Part shown: positions 35,307-43,746 of the stretch, piece after piece
How the letters are laid out: each line of letters begins with the position of its first letter
Numbering within the stretch: position 1 is the stretch's first letter
Assembly (NCBI GenBank): GCA_900468535.1
Contig: UBTY01000030.1
Location: 38,696-102,695 of the forward strand
Reading direction: 5' to 3'
Origin: Hyphomicrobiales bacterium
GTDB lineage: Bacteria; Pseudomonadota; Alphaproteobacteria; Rhizobiales; Rhizobiaceae
DNA length: 64,000 nt
Translations under genes and position numbers: made by a program
Notes under the pieces: model-generated
Told to the model about the DNA's origin: nothing
The model's database searches: none
The model's input: the letters and a program-made list of their open reading frames with translations, nothing else

Positions 35307-35738
35307 ATGACGGATACTGCAGCCGGTAGCGGGCCGGAATTGCTGGTTGAGCTTACCGCAGATATTGTCGCCGCCTATGTTAGCAACCACGTCGTTCCGG
35401 TTGGTGATCTCGCCAATCTGATTTCCGACGTGCATTCGGCCCTCAGCAATACATCGACTCCGCAGCAAGCCGCGGCCGTCGTTGAAAAGCAGAAGCCGGC
35501 CGTATCGGTGCGCAAGTCTGTCCAGGACGAGCAGATCACCTGCCTTGAATGTGGCGGCAACTTCAAGTCGTTGAAGCGCCATCTTATGACTCACCATAGC
35601 CTTTCGCCTGAAGAATATCGCGAGAAGTGGGACCTTCCGGTGGATTACCCGATGGTCGCTCCGGCTTATGCCGAAGCTCGTTCGCGTCTCGCCAAGGAAA
35701 TGGGTCTCGGCCAGCGTCGCAAGCGCGGTCGTGGCTGA
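35307..35738 (+). CDS. mucR: MucR/Ros-family transcriptional regulator
   Basis: A 143-aa prokaryotic zinc-finger protein with the CX2CX9HX3H site at Cys79, Cys82, His92 and His96 (His97 adjacent), the Ros/MucR signature. The N-terminal part forms the oligomerisation region and the basic tail (QRRKRGRG) contacts DNA. MucR controls exopolysaccharide, motility and virulence or symbiosis genes in rhizobia and Brucella, acting as an H-NS-like silencer. AGGAGA precedes the ATG and a strong terminator follows. Confidence 0.95.
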   Translation: MTDTAAGSGPELLVELTADIVAAYVSNHVVPVGDLANLISDVHSALSNTSTPQQAAAVVEKQKPAVSVRKSVQDEQITCLECGGNFKSLKRHLMTHHSLSPEEYREKWDLPVDYPMVAPAYAEARSRLAKEMGLGQRRKRGRG

Positions 35739-35761
35739 ACGATCCAGGAGTGGGAACATAG

Positions 35762-35787
35762 AAGCCGGGCAATGCCCGGCTTTTTTT
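35762..35787 (+). terminator. Rho-independent terminator of mucR
   Basis: AGCCGGGC (35763-35770) pairs with GCCCGGCT (35774-35781) around a 3-nt AAT loop, and seven T residues end the run. It lies 24 bp after the mucR stop. Confidence 0.93.
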
Positions 35788-35949
35788 GTTGCCACGCGTT
35801 CACGGCAGAGGAAAATAATCCCAAATAAAGTCATGCAAGAGCGAATTTTATCAGAGATAACAATGGAAAGTTGCAGGCAATGGTCTTTCCATCGTCCCCC
35901 GCAGTCGCTAGGGTGTATGAATTAATTCCTATTTCATAGGAGTGTTCGT

Positions 35950-36375
35950 ATGCCGATCGGAAATGTTTCTCCGCCCGCCGCAGGCGCGGCTCCCCCTGTT
36001 TCTGCCACCGCAATTCAACTGGAATCCAGTCGAAGCCCGGCGCCTGCCACGCTGCATAGTCATGCAGTCTGCCGGATCTGCGCTGAGATCACAGGCGAGA
36101 TGGCGTCGCTTGTTGGCACGCGCATTCAGCGCCGGCGCGACCGCCGCCGTGCGTCATGCCATATCCGCCAGATCGCCATGTATGTCTGCCATGTCGCCTT
36201 GCAAATCCCGCTCCACGAGATCGGCCGGGCGTTCGGGCGGGATCGCACGACCGTAGGTCATGCCTGCCACGTCGTCGAGGACCGGCGCGACGATCCTGAC
36301 TTCGACGAGTTCGTGTCGACGGTCGAACGCACGGTTGGCTTCGTCTTCCGATCGGGAGGTGAAGCGCATGAGTGA
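35950..36375 (+). CDS. Free-standing DnaA domain IV-like HTH protein
   Basis: A 141-aa protein whose C-terminal half (about residues 75-130) matches the DNA-binding domain IV of DnaA: RQIAMYVCHVALQIPLHEIGRAFGRDRTTVGHA. The DnaA AAA+ ATPase domain is absent. Compared with E. coli DnaA, the base-contacting His of the RDHTTV loop is Arg and one Gly is missing. Its end overlaps the next gene by 8 bp. It is conserved in Rhizobiales with its DUF6456 neighbour. The start has TAGGAG upstream. Confidence 0.8.
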   Translation: MPIGNVSPPAAGAAPPVSATAIQLESSRSPAPATLHSHAVCRICAEITGEMASLVGTRIQRRRDRRRASCHIRQIAMYVCHVALQIPLHEIGRAFGRDRTTVGHACHVVEDRRDDPDFDEFVSTVERTVGFVFRSGGEAHE

Positions 36376-37171
36376 GGCAACCACGAGCAAGGCTACCGTC
36401 AGGCTGCTGAAGTTGCTCGCACGCGGCAAGGCGGAAACGAACCTCCGCGACGGCGTCGTCATTCTGACCTTCGGGGACGGCACGTCCCATTCGGTTCCCG
36501 CCGAAATACTTGCTGCCGCGGAGGCTCGTGGCCTGCTAAGTCGACAGGAAAACGTCATCTCGCTGCCATCGGAGGGGCGCGCGTTTCTACGGCGCGCGGC
36601 AGCGGAACGGGAGGAAGCATTCCTCGATCAACACAGGCTCGTTGATGAGGTGGTTGTCGCGGTCGATGGTGCGAAGACGCATCTCAGGATCAACAGGGAA
36701 GAGTCACCCCTCGCATGCCTGCTTCGCCTGAGGGAGAAGAACGGCAGTCCTTTCCTGCCGGAGGAGGCATTTGCCGCCGGGGAGAAGCTGCTTGCCGATT
36801 TCACGCGGGGCCAACTGCAGCCGCGGATGACCGCATCCTGGGAACCGCGTCTGTCCGGGCGCGGAAAGGGCGATCGGGGCGGCATGGCCGACCTCAGCGA
36901 CAACGCCGTGGCGGCCCGCTTGTCCGTCAACCGCGCGCTTGAGGCGATCGGTCCAGAATTATCGGGCGTTGCCCTCGATGTCTGCTGCTTCATGAAAGGG
37001 CTGGAGACGGTCGAGCGCGAACGCCAGTGGCCAGCGCGCTCCGCCAAGCTGATGCTGCGAACAGCACTTCTCGCCCTGTCGCGACACTACGCGCCCAAAG
37101 CCGCCGGTCGCCGGCAGCGCCTCGAGCATTGGGGCGATGAGAATTACCGGCCGGAGCTGACCTTGCGATAG
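36368..37171 (+). CDS. DUF6456-domain protein
   Basis: A 267-aa cytoplasmic protein overlapping the DnaA-like gene by 8 bp, so the pair is translationally coupled. The conserved C-terminal part (about residues 140-250, with SPLACLLR, FAAGEKLLADFTRGQLQPRMTASWEP and LVDVCCFMKGLE-like positions) is the DUF6456 core. The function is unknown; the neighbour suggests a role in DNA binding or transcription. Confidence 0.75.
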   Translation: MSEATTSKATVRLLKLLARGKAETNLRDGVVILTFGDGTSHSVPAEILAAAEARGLLSRQENVISLPSEGRAFLRRAAAEREEAFLDQHRLVDEVVVAVDGAKTHLRINREESPLACLLRLREKNGSPFLPEEAFAAGEKLLADFTRGQLQPRMTASWEPRLSGRGKGDRGGMADLSDNAVAARLSVNRALEAIGPELSGVALDVCCFMKGLETVERERQWPARSAKLMLRTALLALSRHYAPKAAGRRQRLEHWGDENYRPELTLR

Positions 37172-37175
37172 GCGC

Positions 37176-37598
37176 TCAGGCCGCTGCGCGAACCCGTGCC
37201 TCTTCGCGGATCCTGTTCACCATCGAGCGCAGTCCGTTCGAACGCTGCGACGACAGATTTTCCACCAGGCCGATCTTTGAAAACACCTCGAAGGCGTCGA
37301 GCGCCGCGATCTCGGATGCGGTCTTGCCGGAGTAGGTGGCAAGCACGATCGCCACGAGGCCGCGCACGATATGGGCGTCGGAGTCGCCTTCGAAGGTCAT
37401 GACGGGATTGTCGGGGTTGCCCTCGGTATGGGTGACCAGCCAGACCTGACTGGCGCAGCCCATCACCTTGTTTGCGGAGGTCTTCTTCTCCTCGGCCAGG
37501 TCAGGCAATGCCTTCCCGAGTTCGATCACGTAGCGATACCGGTCTTCCCAGTCATCCAGGAAGGAGAAATCGTCAATAATCTGCTCGAGGGTGGTCAT
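37176..37598 (-). CDS. sufE: SufE-family cysteine desulfuration protein
   Basis: A 140-aa protein of the SufE family that takes persulfide sulfur from the SufS cysteine desulfurase for Fe-S cluster assembly. The sulfur-acceptor cysteine is in KVMGCASQVW, and LVAIVLATYSGKT and GLVENLSSQRSNGL are conserved. The suf operon itself is not in this window. A TTG at 37604 could also start the protein. The stop lies 4 bp from the convergent DUF6456 gene. Confidence 0.92.
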   Translation of the reverse strand: MTTLEQIIDDFSFLDDWEDRYRYVIELGKALPDLAEEKKTSANKVMGCASQVWLVTHTEGNPDNPVMTFEGDSDAHIVRGLVAIVLATYSGKTASEIAALDAFEVFSKIGLVENLSSQRSNGLRSMVNRIREEARVRAAA

Positions 37599-37660
37599 GG
37601 GCAAATGGGCCTTTCCTTATTGGACCTTCATATAGGGGAAAGACCGCCAGATTTGAACCA

Positions 37661-37700
37661 TTAAAAAGAAACGCCGCGAAGGATGGGCATCCTCGCGGCG
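37661..37700 (-). terminator. Rho-independent terminator for the DUF5330 gene
   Basis: A 13-bp stem with one bulged base (37672-37685 with 37688-37700) and a GG loop is followed on the minus strand by TTTCTTTTTAA. It lies about 100 bp after the DUF5330 stop and upstream of sufE. Confidence 0.8.
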
Positions 37701-37803
37701 CAGCAACTAAGCTGAAAAATAAACAGGGCAGGCACGTCAGGCACAGGGCGTACCCCAGGAGGTCGCCGGTGCAAGCTTGGTCGCGGGCTGGCCGCGGAAA
37801 TTC

Positions 37804-38307
37804 TCAGGTGGCCGGGCGCGGTGTCGGCAGGGGAATGGTGCCGGTCGTCACGTTGTCCGAGGAAACGTCCTGACCGTCATCGACAGGCGGGCGATAGGGC
37901 ATCGGCTGGTTCAGCGCGGCAGTCTTCTCTTCATGCGCCTGCAGGGCGGCGACAGGAGAAGCCTGCGTCGGCGCAAGAGCAACCGCTGGCTTGGAAGAAG
38001 GAGCGAAGGCGACATCGGCGCTTTTGCCGTTGCCGAACTGATTGTCGAGAAGCTCATAGGCAACCCGCGCGCCTTCACGGGCACGGTGGCCGAGCGCCGA
38101 GACGGTTTCGGCACCCTTGGTGCAAACCTCCGGCTTTTCGCCGCACAGGCCGCTCAGATAATCGTAGGCGCCAGTTGCGGCCACGAAGGCATCGGAAATC
38201 TGCAATGTCGGTTCGTTGGCATTCTTCACTGCGCTCTCGCCGCTGAAGAAAGACAGCAGCACGAGCACAAGCCCGAACCAGAACGATCCTTTGATCAGAA
38301 ACCACAT
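37804..38307 (-). CDS. DUF5330 family protein
   Basis: A 167-aa protein with one N-terminal membrane segment (residues 4-21) and a periplasmic, Pro/Ala-rich tail. It carries the DUF5330 core ISDAFVAATGAYDYLSGLCGEKPEVCTKGAE, with two cysteines that may form a disulfide. It is typical of Rhizobiales and its function is unknown. It has its own terminator at 37661-37700. Confidence 0.8.
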   Translation of the reverse strand: MWFLIKGSFWFGLVLVLLSFFSGESAVKNANEPTLQISDAFVAATGAYDYLSGLCGEKPEVCTKGAETVSALGHRAREGARVAYELLDNQFGNGKSADVAFAPSSKPAVALAPTQASPVAALQAHEEKTAALNQPMPYRPPVDDGQDVSSDNVTTGTIPLPTPRPAT

Positions 38308-38766
38308 AGTCGTTGCCCATCCTGTTTCCCGTTCGGTCTTGCCGCCGAATCGGTCCGGTCTTCCGGTGTGGCTTCACCATAGAAAGAACTTGCGAATGCC
38401 TGTTTTCAAAACTCGTCGGCATTTGCGGCAAATTTAATTCAAATTGTAGCGAATGACATTTGTGACGCATTTCAGTCGAATTCTAGCCATCGGCGTTAAG
38501 CATGCCGGAGCCTGCCTCCTGTAATTGCAAGCTTTCCGGCGGGCGATGCCGCCACAAATATTAACGAAAAGCCGAAATGTGAGCGAAATCCGTCGCTTAC
38601 TTGCTGTTAACCGTAAAAAACAAAGCCCCTTTGGACTGGCCCAAAATGGGACTTTTAGCCCTTTCCGGCTGTGGAGCGGGACTTTCCCTTATCCTTTCTT
38701 TAAGCGCCCGGGGCCTATTGTCGGCACTCGTTAAAGAGCCTTTTGGGCGGGTATTGCGTGCGTGTA
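38308..38766. other. 459-bp gene-free region with TTAA half-sites
   Basis: Shared upstream region of the divergent DUF5330 and histidine kinase genes. No coding frame is credible. It holds several TTAA tetramers, including TTAAC near 38560 and 38608, but none is paired at the 7-nt spacing of a full CtrA box. A GC-rich stretch close to the kinase start carries the probable promoter. Confidence 0.5.
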
Positions 38767-40299
38767 ATGAGTGACATCGGAGATCGGGCTGCGGCCCTCG
38801 TGGACCGGGCGGCCGATGGCTGGCTTTCCCGGACAGGCGGGGCAGCATCGGTGCGCCAGCGGGAGCTTTCGATCCTGCGCCGGCTTGCGCTCATCTCCTC
38901 CGCTGCCCTCGTTGCCGCACCTGCGGGCCTGTCTCTCGTGACGACGCCAGCCGTGGCGCTACCCGCCGGAGTTGCGGCCGTCTGCGCCGGCTTTTTGTTT
39001 TCCGCCGTCGGCAGCATAGCACTCTCGCGCCAGAGCCTGGCGGGCTCGGGTCTCGCAAGCCAGCCTGCTGAAGACTTCTTCATGGATGTCAGCGCCGGGC
39101 TCGTGCTGATCTTCGATCCGCAGGGCAACGTCACGACCGTCGGTGGCCGTGACAAGCGTGATTTTCTCGTCTGGATGCGCAGCCCCGAGGGCCGCGGCTT
39201 CCTCGAGCAGATCCATGTGTCCGATCGCATCCTTTTCCTTCAGGCGCTCGATCAGCTGCGCCAGGGCGAGGAGCAGGCAACTGTCGACCTGCGCCTCGAG
39301 CGTCCGTCTGTTTCGCGCGATAGCCGCCAGTTCGCCTATCTGCGGACGGAGCTGACCGCGCGCCGCGATGCCGACGGCAACCTCCTCAGCGTGGTCTCCC
39401 AGCTGCGTGATGTTTCGGTGGAACAGCAGCTGCGCGTTGAAGCGCAGAACCGCGCCGCAGATGCGCAATCAGCAAACGACGCCAAGTCCCGTTTCCTTGC
39501 CGCGGTCAGCCACGAGCTGCGCACACCGCTGAATGCCATCCTCGGCTTTTCCGACATCCTGCTCGGCGAGTATTTCGGCAAGCTGGAGAACGAGCGCCAG
39601 CGTGAATATGTCGGGCTCGTCCGCGATTCCGGCGCCCACCTTCTCTCCGTCGTCAACACGATGCTGGATATGAGCAAGATCGAAGCTGGCCGCTACGAGC
39701 TGATGCCTGAAGCCTTCGACGTCGGCGGCGCAATCCGTTCCTGCGAGGCGATGCTCGGGCTGCAGGCCAAGGCCAAGGGCGTGTCCCTGACCAGCCGCAT
39801 CCAGCGCGGTCTCGACGAGGTCGTCGCCGATCAGCGCGCGATCCAGCAGGTTTTGATCAATCTCGTCGGCAATGCCATCAAGTTCACCGATGCGGGCGGC
39901 GCGATCTCGGTCGATGCCTCTGCGCGCGACGGCGTCCTGACCCTCTGTGTCAGCGATACCGGCATCGGCATCCCGGCCGACAAGCTCGAAATGCTCGGAC
40001 AGCCTTTCGTCCAGATACAGAACGACTATACCCGCCGCTTCGAAGGCACCGGCCTTGGCCTGTCCCTGGTGAAGGGCCTCGTTGCGCTGCACGGCGGCGA
40101 TTTCGCGATCGCCAGCGCGCCGGGTGCCGGCACGATCATTACGATTTCGATTGCGGTGGATGGGTCCGGCATACAGGCGGCGGAAGCCGCGCCTCATGAT
40201 CTCATTGAGTTTCCGCCGCGTTTGAAGACTGCGCCGGCCAGTGCCGGTCTCTTGGAAGAGGGGCTTTTCGATGGCCGCGAGCAAGCGAAAATCGCCTAA
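38767..40299 (+). CDS. Membrane sensor histidine kinase (PleC/DivJ-like)
   Basis: A 510-aa kinase with two N-terminal membrane segments (about residues 45-90), a PAS-like sensor region (about 100-220), a HisKA dimerisation domain with the phosphorylated His in FLAAVSHELRTPLNAILGFSD and a HATPase_c domain with N, G1 (DTGIGIP) and G2 (GTGLGLSLVKG) boxes. The H-box is of the PleC/DivJ/PdhS type, kinases that act on DivK in the alphaproteobacterial cell cycle. The identity as DivJ is only a possibility. The next gene overlaps its end by 29 bp. Confidence 0.88.
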   Translation: MSDIGDRAAALVDRAADGWLSRTGGAASVRQRELSILRRLALISSAALVAAPAGLSLVTTPAVALPAGVAAVCAGFLFSAVGSIALSRQSLAGSGLASQPAEDFFMDVSAGLVLIFDPQGNVTTVGGRDKRDFLVWMRSPEGRGFLEQIHVSDRILFLQALDQLRQGEEQATVDLRLERPSVSRDSRQFAYLRTELTARRDADGNLLSVVSQLRDVSVEQQLRVEAQNRAADAQSANDAKSRFLAAVSHELRTPLNAILGFSDILLGEYFGKLENERQREYVGLVRDSGAHLLSVVNTMLDMSKIEAGRYELMPEAFDVGGAIRSCEAMLGLQAKAKGVSLTSRIQRGLDEVVADQRAIQQVLINLVGNAIKFTDAGGAISVDASARDGVLTLCVSDTGIGIPADKLEMLGQPFVQIQNDYTRRFEGTGLGLSLVKGLVALHGGDFAIASAPGAGTIITISIAVDGSGIQAAEAAPHDLIEFPPRLKTAPASAGLLEEGLFDGREQAKIA

Positions 40300-41200
40300 G
40301 GGGAAGCGCGGCCGGCAGAAACCCGGCCTGCTCCTCACCGGCGCAACGGTCGTCGGCAGCCTCGGGCTGCAAGGCGCGAGCCTGCTCGGCGGCGTCATCG
40401 GCCGCAATCCGTCGATCGCCGGTGGTTCGGCTGCCTTCCTCGTCATCTTCAGCTTCGTCGCCGCCAACGCGCTATGGTATCAGCCGGGCACCCACCCGCA
40501 TCCGTTCCTGCGCACGCGCGATCCATTGTTTCCTTACGCGCTTGGTGGCCGTCCTGTGACGGAAGAGCATTCCGGCGAGGTCACGACGTTCAAGATCGAG
40601 CGGCAGGACGAAAACGCCGGCGACCCGACGACCAATTCGACACCGCCGGTCGCCGCCTTGGCACCGAACGCAAGCCAGCTGGTGATGGACATACAGACCG
40701 AGCTTTCGCGCCGGGGCCTCTACAATGGTGTCGCTGACGGCGTTATCGGCCCGCGCACAAGCGCTGCGATCCTCTTCTTCGAGGAAACGGTCGGCATGCC
40801 GCAGAAGGGCGATGCCACGCCTGACGTGCTGGCCGCGCTGCGGACGAATTCAGTCGGCCCGTCGCCGATACCGGTCGAGCGCCCGTCGGGAGACATCACC
40901 TCCGGTGCCGCCGGCGAGGATCCGGTAGCCGCTGCCATTCGCAGCGCGGAAAAGACGGTGAAGACGGCGCCGACGCCGGTCAAGCAGACCCAGTCCGCCG
41001 CCCTGTCGAATGTCGACCTCGTCCTGAAGATCCAGCAGGGTCTCGCCAACATGGCCTATGCCAATGTCGGCGTCGACGGCGTTGCCGGCGAGCAGACGCG
41101 TGTGGCGATCCGCCATTTCCAGAAGCACTATAACCTTCCAGAAAACGGCGAACCGAGCGACACCGTCCTGAAGAAGCTCAAGGAAATCGGCGCGCTCTGA
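40271..41200 (+). CDS. Membrane-anchored peptidoglycan-binding protein
   Basis: A 309-aa protein with a basic cytoplasmic N terminus, one membrane segment (about residues 55-75) and two PG_binding_1 domains: about 140-190 (SRRGLYNGVADGVIGPRT) and 255-305 (ANVGVDGVAGEQTRVAIRHFQKHYNLP). A Pro/Thr-rich linker separates them. It overlaps the sensor kinase gene by 29 bp, suggesting that the pair link cell-wall state to signalling. Confidence 0.85.
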   Translation: MAASKRKSPKGKRGRQKPGLLLTGATVVGSLGLQGASLLGGVIGRNPSIAGGSAAFLVIFSFVAANALWYQPGTHPHPFLRTRDPLFPYALGGRPVTEEHSGEVTTFKIERQDENAGDPTTNSTPPVAALAPNASQLVMDIQTELSRRGLYNGVADGVIGPRTSAAILFFEETVGMPQKGDATPDVLAALRTNSVGPSPIPVERPSGDITSGAAGEDPVAAAIRSAEKTVKTAPTPVKQTQSAALSNVDLVLKIQQGLANMAYANVGVDGVAGEQTRVAIRHFQKHYNLPENGEPSDTVLKKLKEIGAL

Positions 41201-41258
41201 GGCGAGCGGCTTTGCCGGGCACATTGCGGCCGCGGGTAGGGCGAGCTATATCGCCCGA

Positions 41259-41615
41259 ATGAGATTGCGCTCCGACATTTTCGTTTCCGCACTGCTGCGC
41301 CGCGTCTTCGCGAAGGGCGACTTTGCCGCCGTCGAGAAGAAGGGGGCCGAAGAGGCTGGTGCCGTCTTCATCCGCCAGCATTTCCGTGATGGCCTGGAGA
41401 CGCTTTACGGGCCCGCCCCTCAAAGCCTCTTCGACGATGGCGGCAGTACCGAGCGGCTGTTCGAGGTAAGGCTTGAGCGCCAACCGGCCGACGATGTCAG
41501 GGACATGCTGGACCGCGAACGGAAGTTCGATTCCGACCTCTGGATCGTGGAGCTGGAAGCCGAGGAGATCGGTGACCTCGTGCCGACCGCGCGCCGCAAC
41601 GAGAACCCTTTGTAA
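41259..41615 (+). CDS. DUF1491 family protein
   Basis: A 118-aa soluble protein matching the alphaproteobacterial DUF1491 pattern: RLRSDIFVSALLRRVFA at the start, GAEEAGAVFI, LYGPAP and RKFDSDLWIVELE. The function is unknown. It lies 58 bp after the peptidoglycan-binding gene and may share its transcript. It converges with the DUF2336 gene (6 bp). Confidence 0.85.
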   Translation: MRLRSDIFVSALLRRVFAKGDFAAVEKKGAEEAGAVFIRQHFRDGLETLYGPAPQSLFDDGGSTERLFEVRLERQPADDVRDMLDRERKFDSDLWIVELEAEEIGDLVPTARRNENPL

Positions 41616-41621
41616 GCGCTC

Positions 41622-42596
41622 TTACCTGCTGCGGCTGACGAGCTTCAGATCGCGCGCTGCCGGGATCTGACGCGCGGGACGTTTTCCATTCGACTGTGCG
41701 GCTGCCGGCTCTGCCTGTTCCGGCAGATAGGTGTAGCTGTCGGCGCGGCGCCAGGCTTCGACGCGAGCGTGGCATTCCTCAGGATCGAGCGCGTCGAGCA
41801 GCATCCAGGCGCGCGTGACGCTGTGCTGCGCTTCCGCCAGATGCGGATAGAGCTTCTCGAGCACGAAGACCGCATCCATAAAATCCATGCCGACGCTGGT
41901 CAGCGTCGTCCCGAGTTGCTGGCCGGACATGTCGAGCATGATGCGCTCGGAGAGCCAGCGGCTGGCCGAAAGCGTATCGGCAAGCGCCGTTGCGAATTGC
42001 AGGGCCTCGCGGTTGCGCGCAAAACGGACGAGAAGGGCCGATTGTATCGGCGACAGGGTTCTAAGGCCGAGGCGGTCACCCTCGTTGTCCCCGAGGTGCC
42101 GCGCGAGCTGACGGATTCGCTCGCGCATCTGTTCTTCACTCTCGCGACGATCGCTTGCCTCTGCCTCTGCCTCGGCCGCAACAGGGGCGCTGACGACAGG
42201 CTCGGCCGGTTCGAGGGGGAGGGGGGGTGCGGGTGGTTGCTTCGGCTCCACATGCCGAAGCCCGACAAGCGCATCCACGACCTTTGGAGACAGCGAGGCG
42301 CGGCTGACGATGGCCTTCGAATGCGCGCTGCCCTGCATCCGGGCAATCGCGATCAGCGTATCGTCGTCAATGGCTTGCGAAGATGTGAGAAACGGCGCCG
42401 CGATTTCGATCGGCTGCGAGCCGACAAAGAGGGCGACGGCTTGCGGTATCTGTTGGCACTGTGAAAGTGCGGCAACCGCCTGGCGCCGTGCCTCGAGCGA
42501 AGAGGCGGTGAACAGAGGTGTGAAGAGTTCGGCAAACTGGCGAAGCTCGGACCGCGTGGGAGGCTGCAATCCCTCGAAGCTGCTGACGGTCGCCAT
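41622..42596 (-). CDS. DUF2336 family protein
   Basis: A 324-aa cytoplasmic protein with a helical-repeat fold of the DUF2336 type (SSLEARRQAVAALSQCQQIPQAVALFVG and FLTSSQAIDDDTLIAIARMQGSAHSKAI). A Pro/Ala/Glu-rich linker around residues 125-165 separates the two halves. In Caulobacter, DUF2336 proteins are associated with stress signalling; the role here is unknown. The ATG 42596 start is supported by homology. Confidence 0.78.
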   Translation of the reverse strand: MATVSSFEGLQPPTRSELRQFAELFTPLFTASSLEARRQAVAALSQCQQIPQAVALFVGSQPIEIAAPFLTSSQAIDDDTLIAIARMQGSAHSKAIVSRASLSPKVVDALVGLRHVEPKQPPAPPLPLEPAEPVVSAPVAAEAEAEASDRRESEEQMRERIRQLARHLGDNEGDRLGLRTLSPIQSALLVRFARNREALQFATALADTLSASRWLSERIMLDMSGQQLGTTLTSVGMDFMDAVFVLEKLYPHLAEAQHSVTRAWMLLDALDPEECHARVEAWRRADSYTYLPEQAEPAAAQSNGKRPARQIPAARDLKLVSRSR

Positions 42597-42849
42597 GAGA
42601 ACCACGTCCTTCTTCCGGCTGGCGGAGGGGGCCTCTAGGTCTCGGAACCGATCACGCACAAGTACACACCCTGGAAACTAACGAAAGGGATGCCGCAGGA
42701 CTGGACGTGTTGGGACGCCCTCTACCTCATACGGTTTTATGAACAAATCCTACAGGGGCAGGGTTAATGCTTGCTAAAGAGCAGAAGCATTTGTGCCGGA
42801 AAGGCGCAGCCGCAATGGGTGCCTGTGGATAGGAAGAGGAGGCGACCGC

Positions 42850-43056
42850 TCAGAGGCTTTTCAGGTCGCGCAATGCGAGCAGAAGCTTGTCGCTGTCGTC
42901 GAAGCCGGACTGATAGAGGTCAAGCGCCGCCGAGGCTGCAATTTGCGCCTCCGAGCTTTTGATGTCGATGCGCCGTTCCGCGCACCACGCATCAAGCGCA
43001 TGCCTCAAAATGTCGAGATCCTCAGGGGAAAATGTCGAACCGATCAACAAAGACAT
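42850..43056 (-). CDS. Small conserved protein, 68 aa
   Basis: A soluble helical protein (SPEDLDILRHALDAWCAERRIDI, then AQIAASAALDLYQSGFDDSDKLL in pieces) with no membrane segment. Such small proteins occur widely in rhizobia, but no function is known to me. The start ATG 43056 has GGCAGGCAG upstream; the longer frame is AT-rich and not plausible. Confidence 0.6.
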   Translation of the reverse strand: MSLLIGSTFSPEDLDILRHALDAWCAERRIDIKSSEAQIAASAALDLYQSGFDDSDKLLLALRDLKSL

Positions 43057-43572
43057 CTGCCTGCCCGCCTTGGCTACTGATTGACCCGATGCCACTTCGC
43101 CAGCCTCGCCCTCGGCTGGTAGTCTGACCTTATCGAAATTGAATCGGACTGCAATTAGTATTTTCGTGATGTAATTATGCAACAAGCGTTACGCCCGCCT
43201 GCGCGCGCGGTGCAACTCTCACTAAGTATATGATTTTGCGCTAAAATAAATTGACGCCATCGAAGACGTTTCTTTCTCAAAACCGTTGAAACCAAAACGC
43301 CGGTTCAAGCGTTATAGCTTCACCGCCTTGGCGGCCGATGGAAGCACGAGAATTTAACAATCTGTTAACTGTCGTATGTCTCAATTCGGGAAGGAACAAC
43401 GCGGTCGGCTAGCGATCGTCGGGTATCCACATCACGGTATTTAGGACGTGCCGTGAGAAAGGCGCGAATGACCCAAGGGCAAACCGAAGCCTGAAAGGAC
43501 GCGCTGGTCCGTTGATGCGGACAGGGTGAGATTCACGAGTTCATCCGTCTCGGGCAGTGCAGGGAGACGAGA
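43057..43572. other. 516-bp gene-free region with a CtrA box
   Basis: No credible coding frame. It contains the promoter of the 68-aa gene at the left and the leader of the 56-aa gene at the right. A perfect CtrA box sits at 43354-43369. The right 150 bp can form hairpins (for example GTCCG/CGGAC near 43510-43523) and would be a long structured 5' leader. Confidence 0.55.
43354..43369 (+). promoter_or_regulatory. CtrA binding site
   Basis: TTAACAATCTGTTAAC contains TTAA-N7-TTAAC, the consensus for the alphaproteobacterial cell-cycle regulator CtrA. It is 204 bp upstream of the 56-aa gene and about 300 bp upstream of the divergent 68-aa gene. Confidence 0.7.
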
Positions 43573-43743
43573 ATGGCAAAAGTCGTTGCATTGGCTGACC
43601 GTCTGTCTCGGACGCAGAGCCGCAAGCATACAGCGCCGATCGAGGCGCAGATCCTCTTTTTCACCGGCGTTCGCTACGAGCGCCTGGGTGATACCGCAAA
43701 GCGTGCAAGCGTCCGTCGCTCCGTACGTTCGAAGGTCAAGTAG
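43573..43743 (+). CDS. Small basic conserved protein, 56 aa
   Basis: ATG 43573 follows AGGGAGA at good spacing and opens a 56-codon frame starting MAKVVALADRLSRTQSRK and ending in a basic run (RASVRRSVRSKVK), with a central hydrophobic ILFFTGVRYE segment. Small proteins with this pattern occur throughout Rhizobiaceae. It lies behind a long leader with a CtrA box. The function is unknown. Confidence 0.75.
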   Translation: MAKVVALADRLSRTQSRKHTAPIEAQILFFTGVRYERLGDTAKRASVRRSVRSKVK

Positions 43744-43746
43744 GGA

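Noticed and set aside
38308..38766. CtrA sites upstream of the sensor kinase
   Set aside because: Several TTAA tetramers are present but none paired at the 7-nt spacing.
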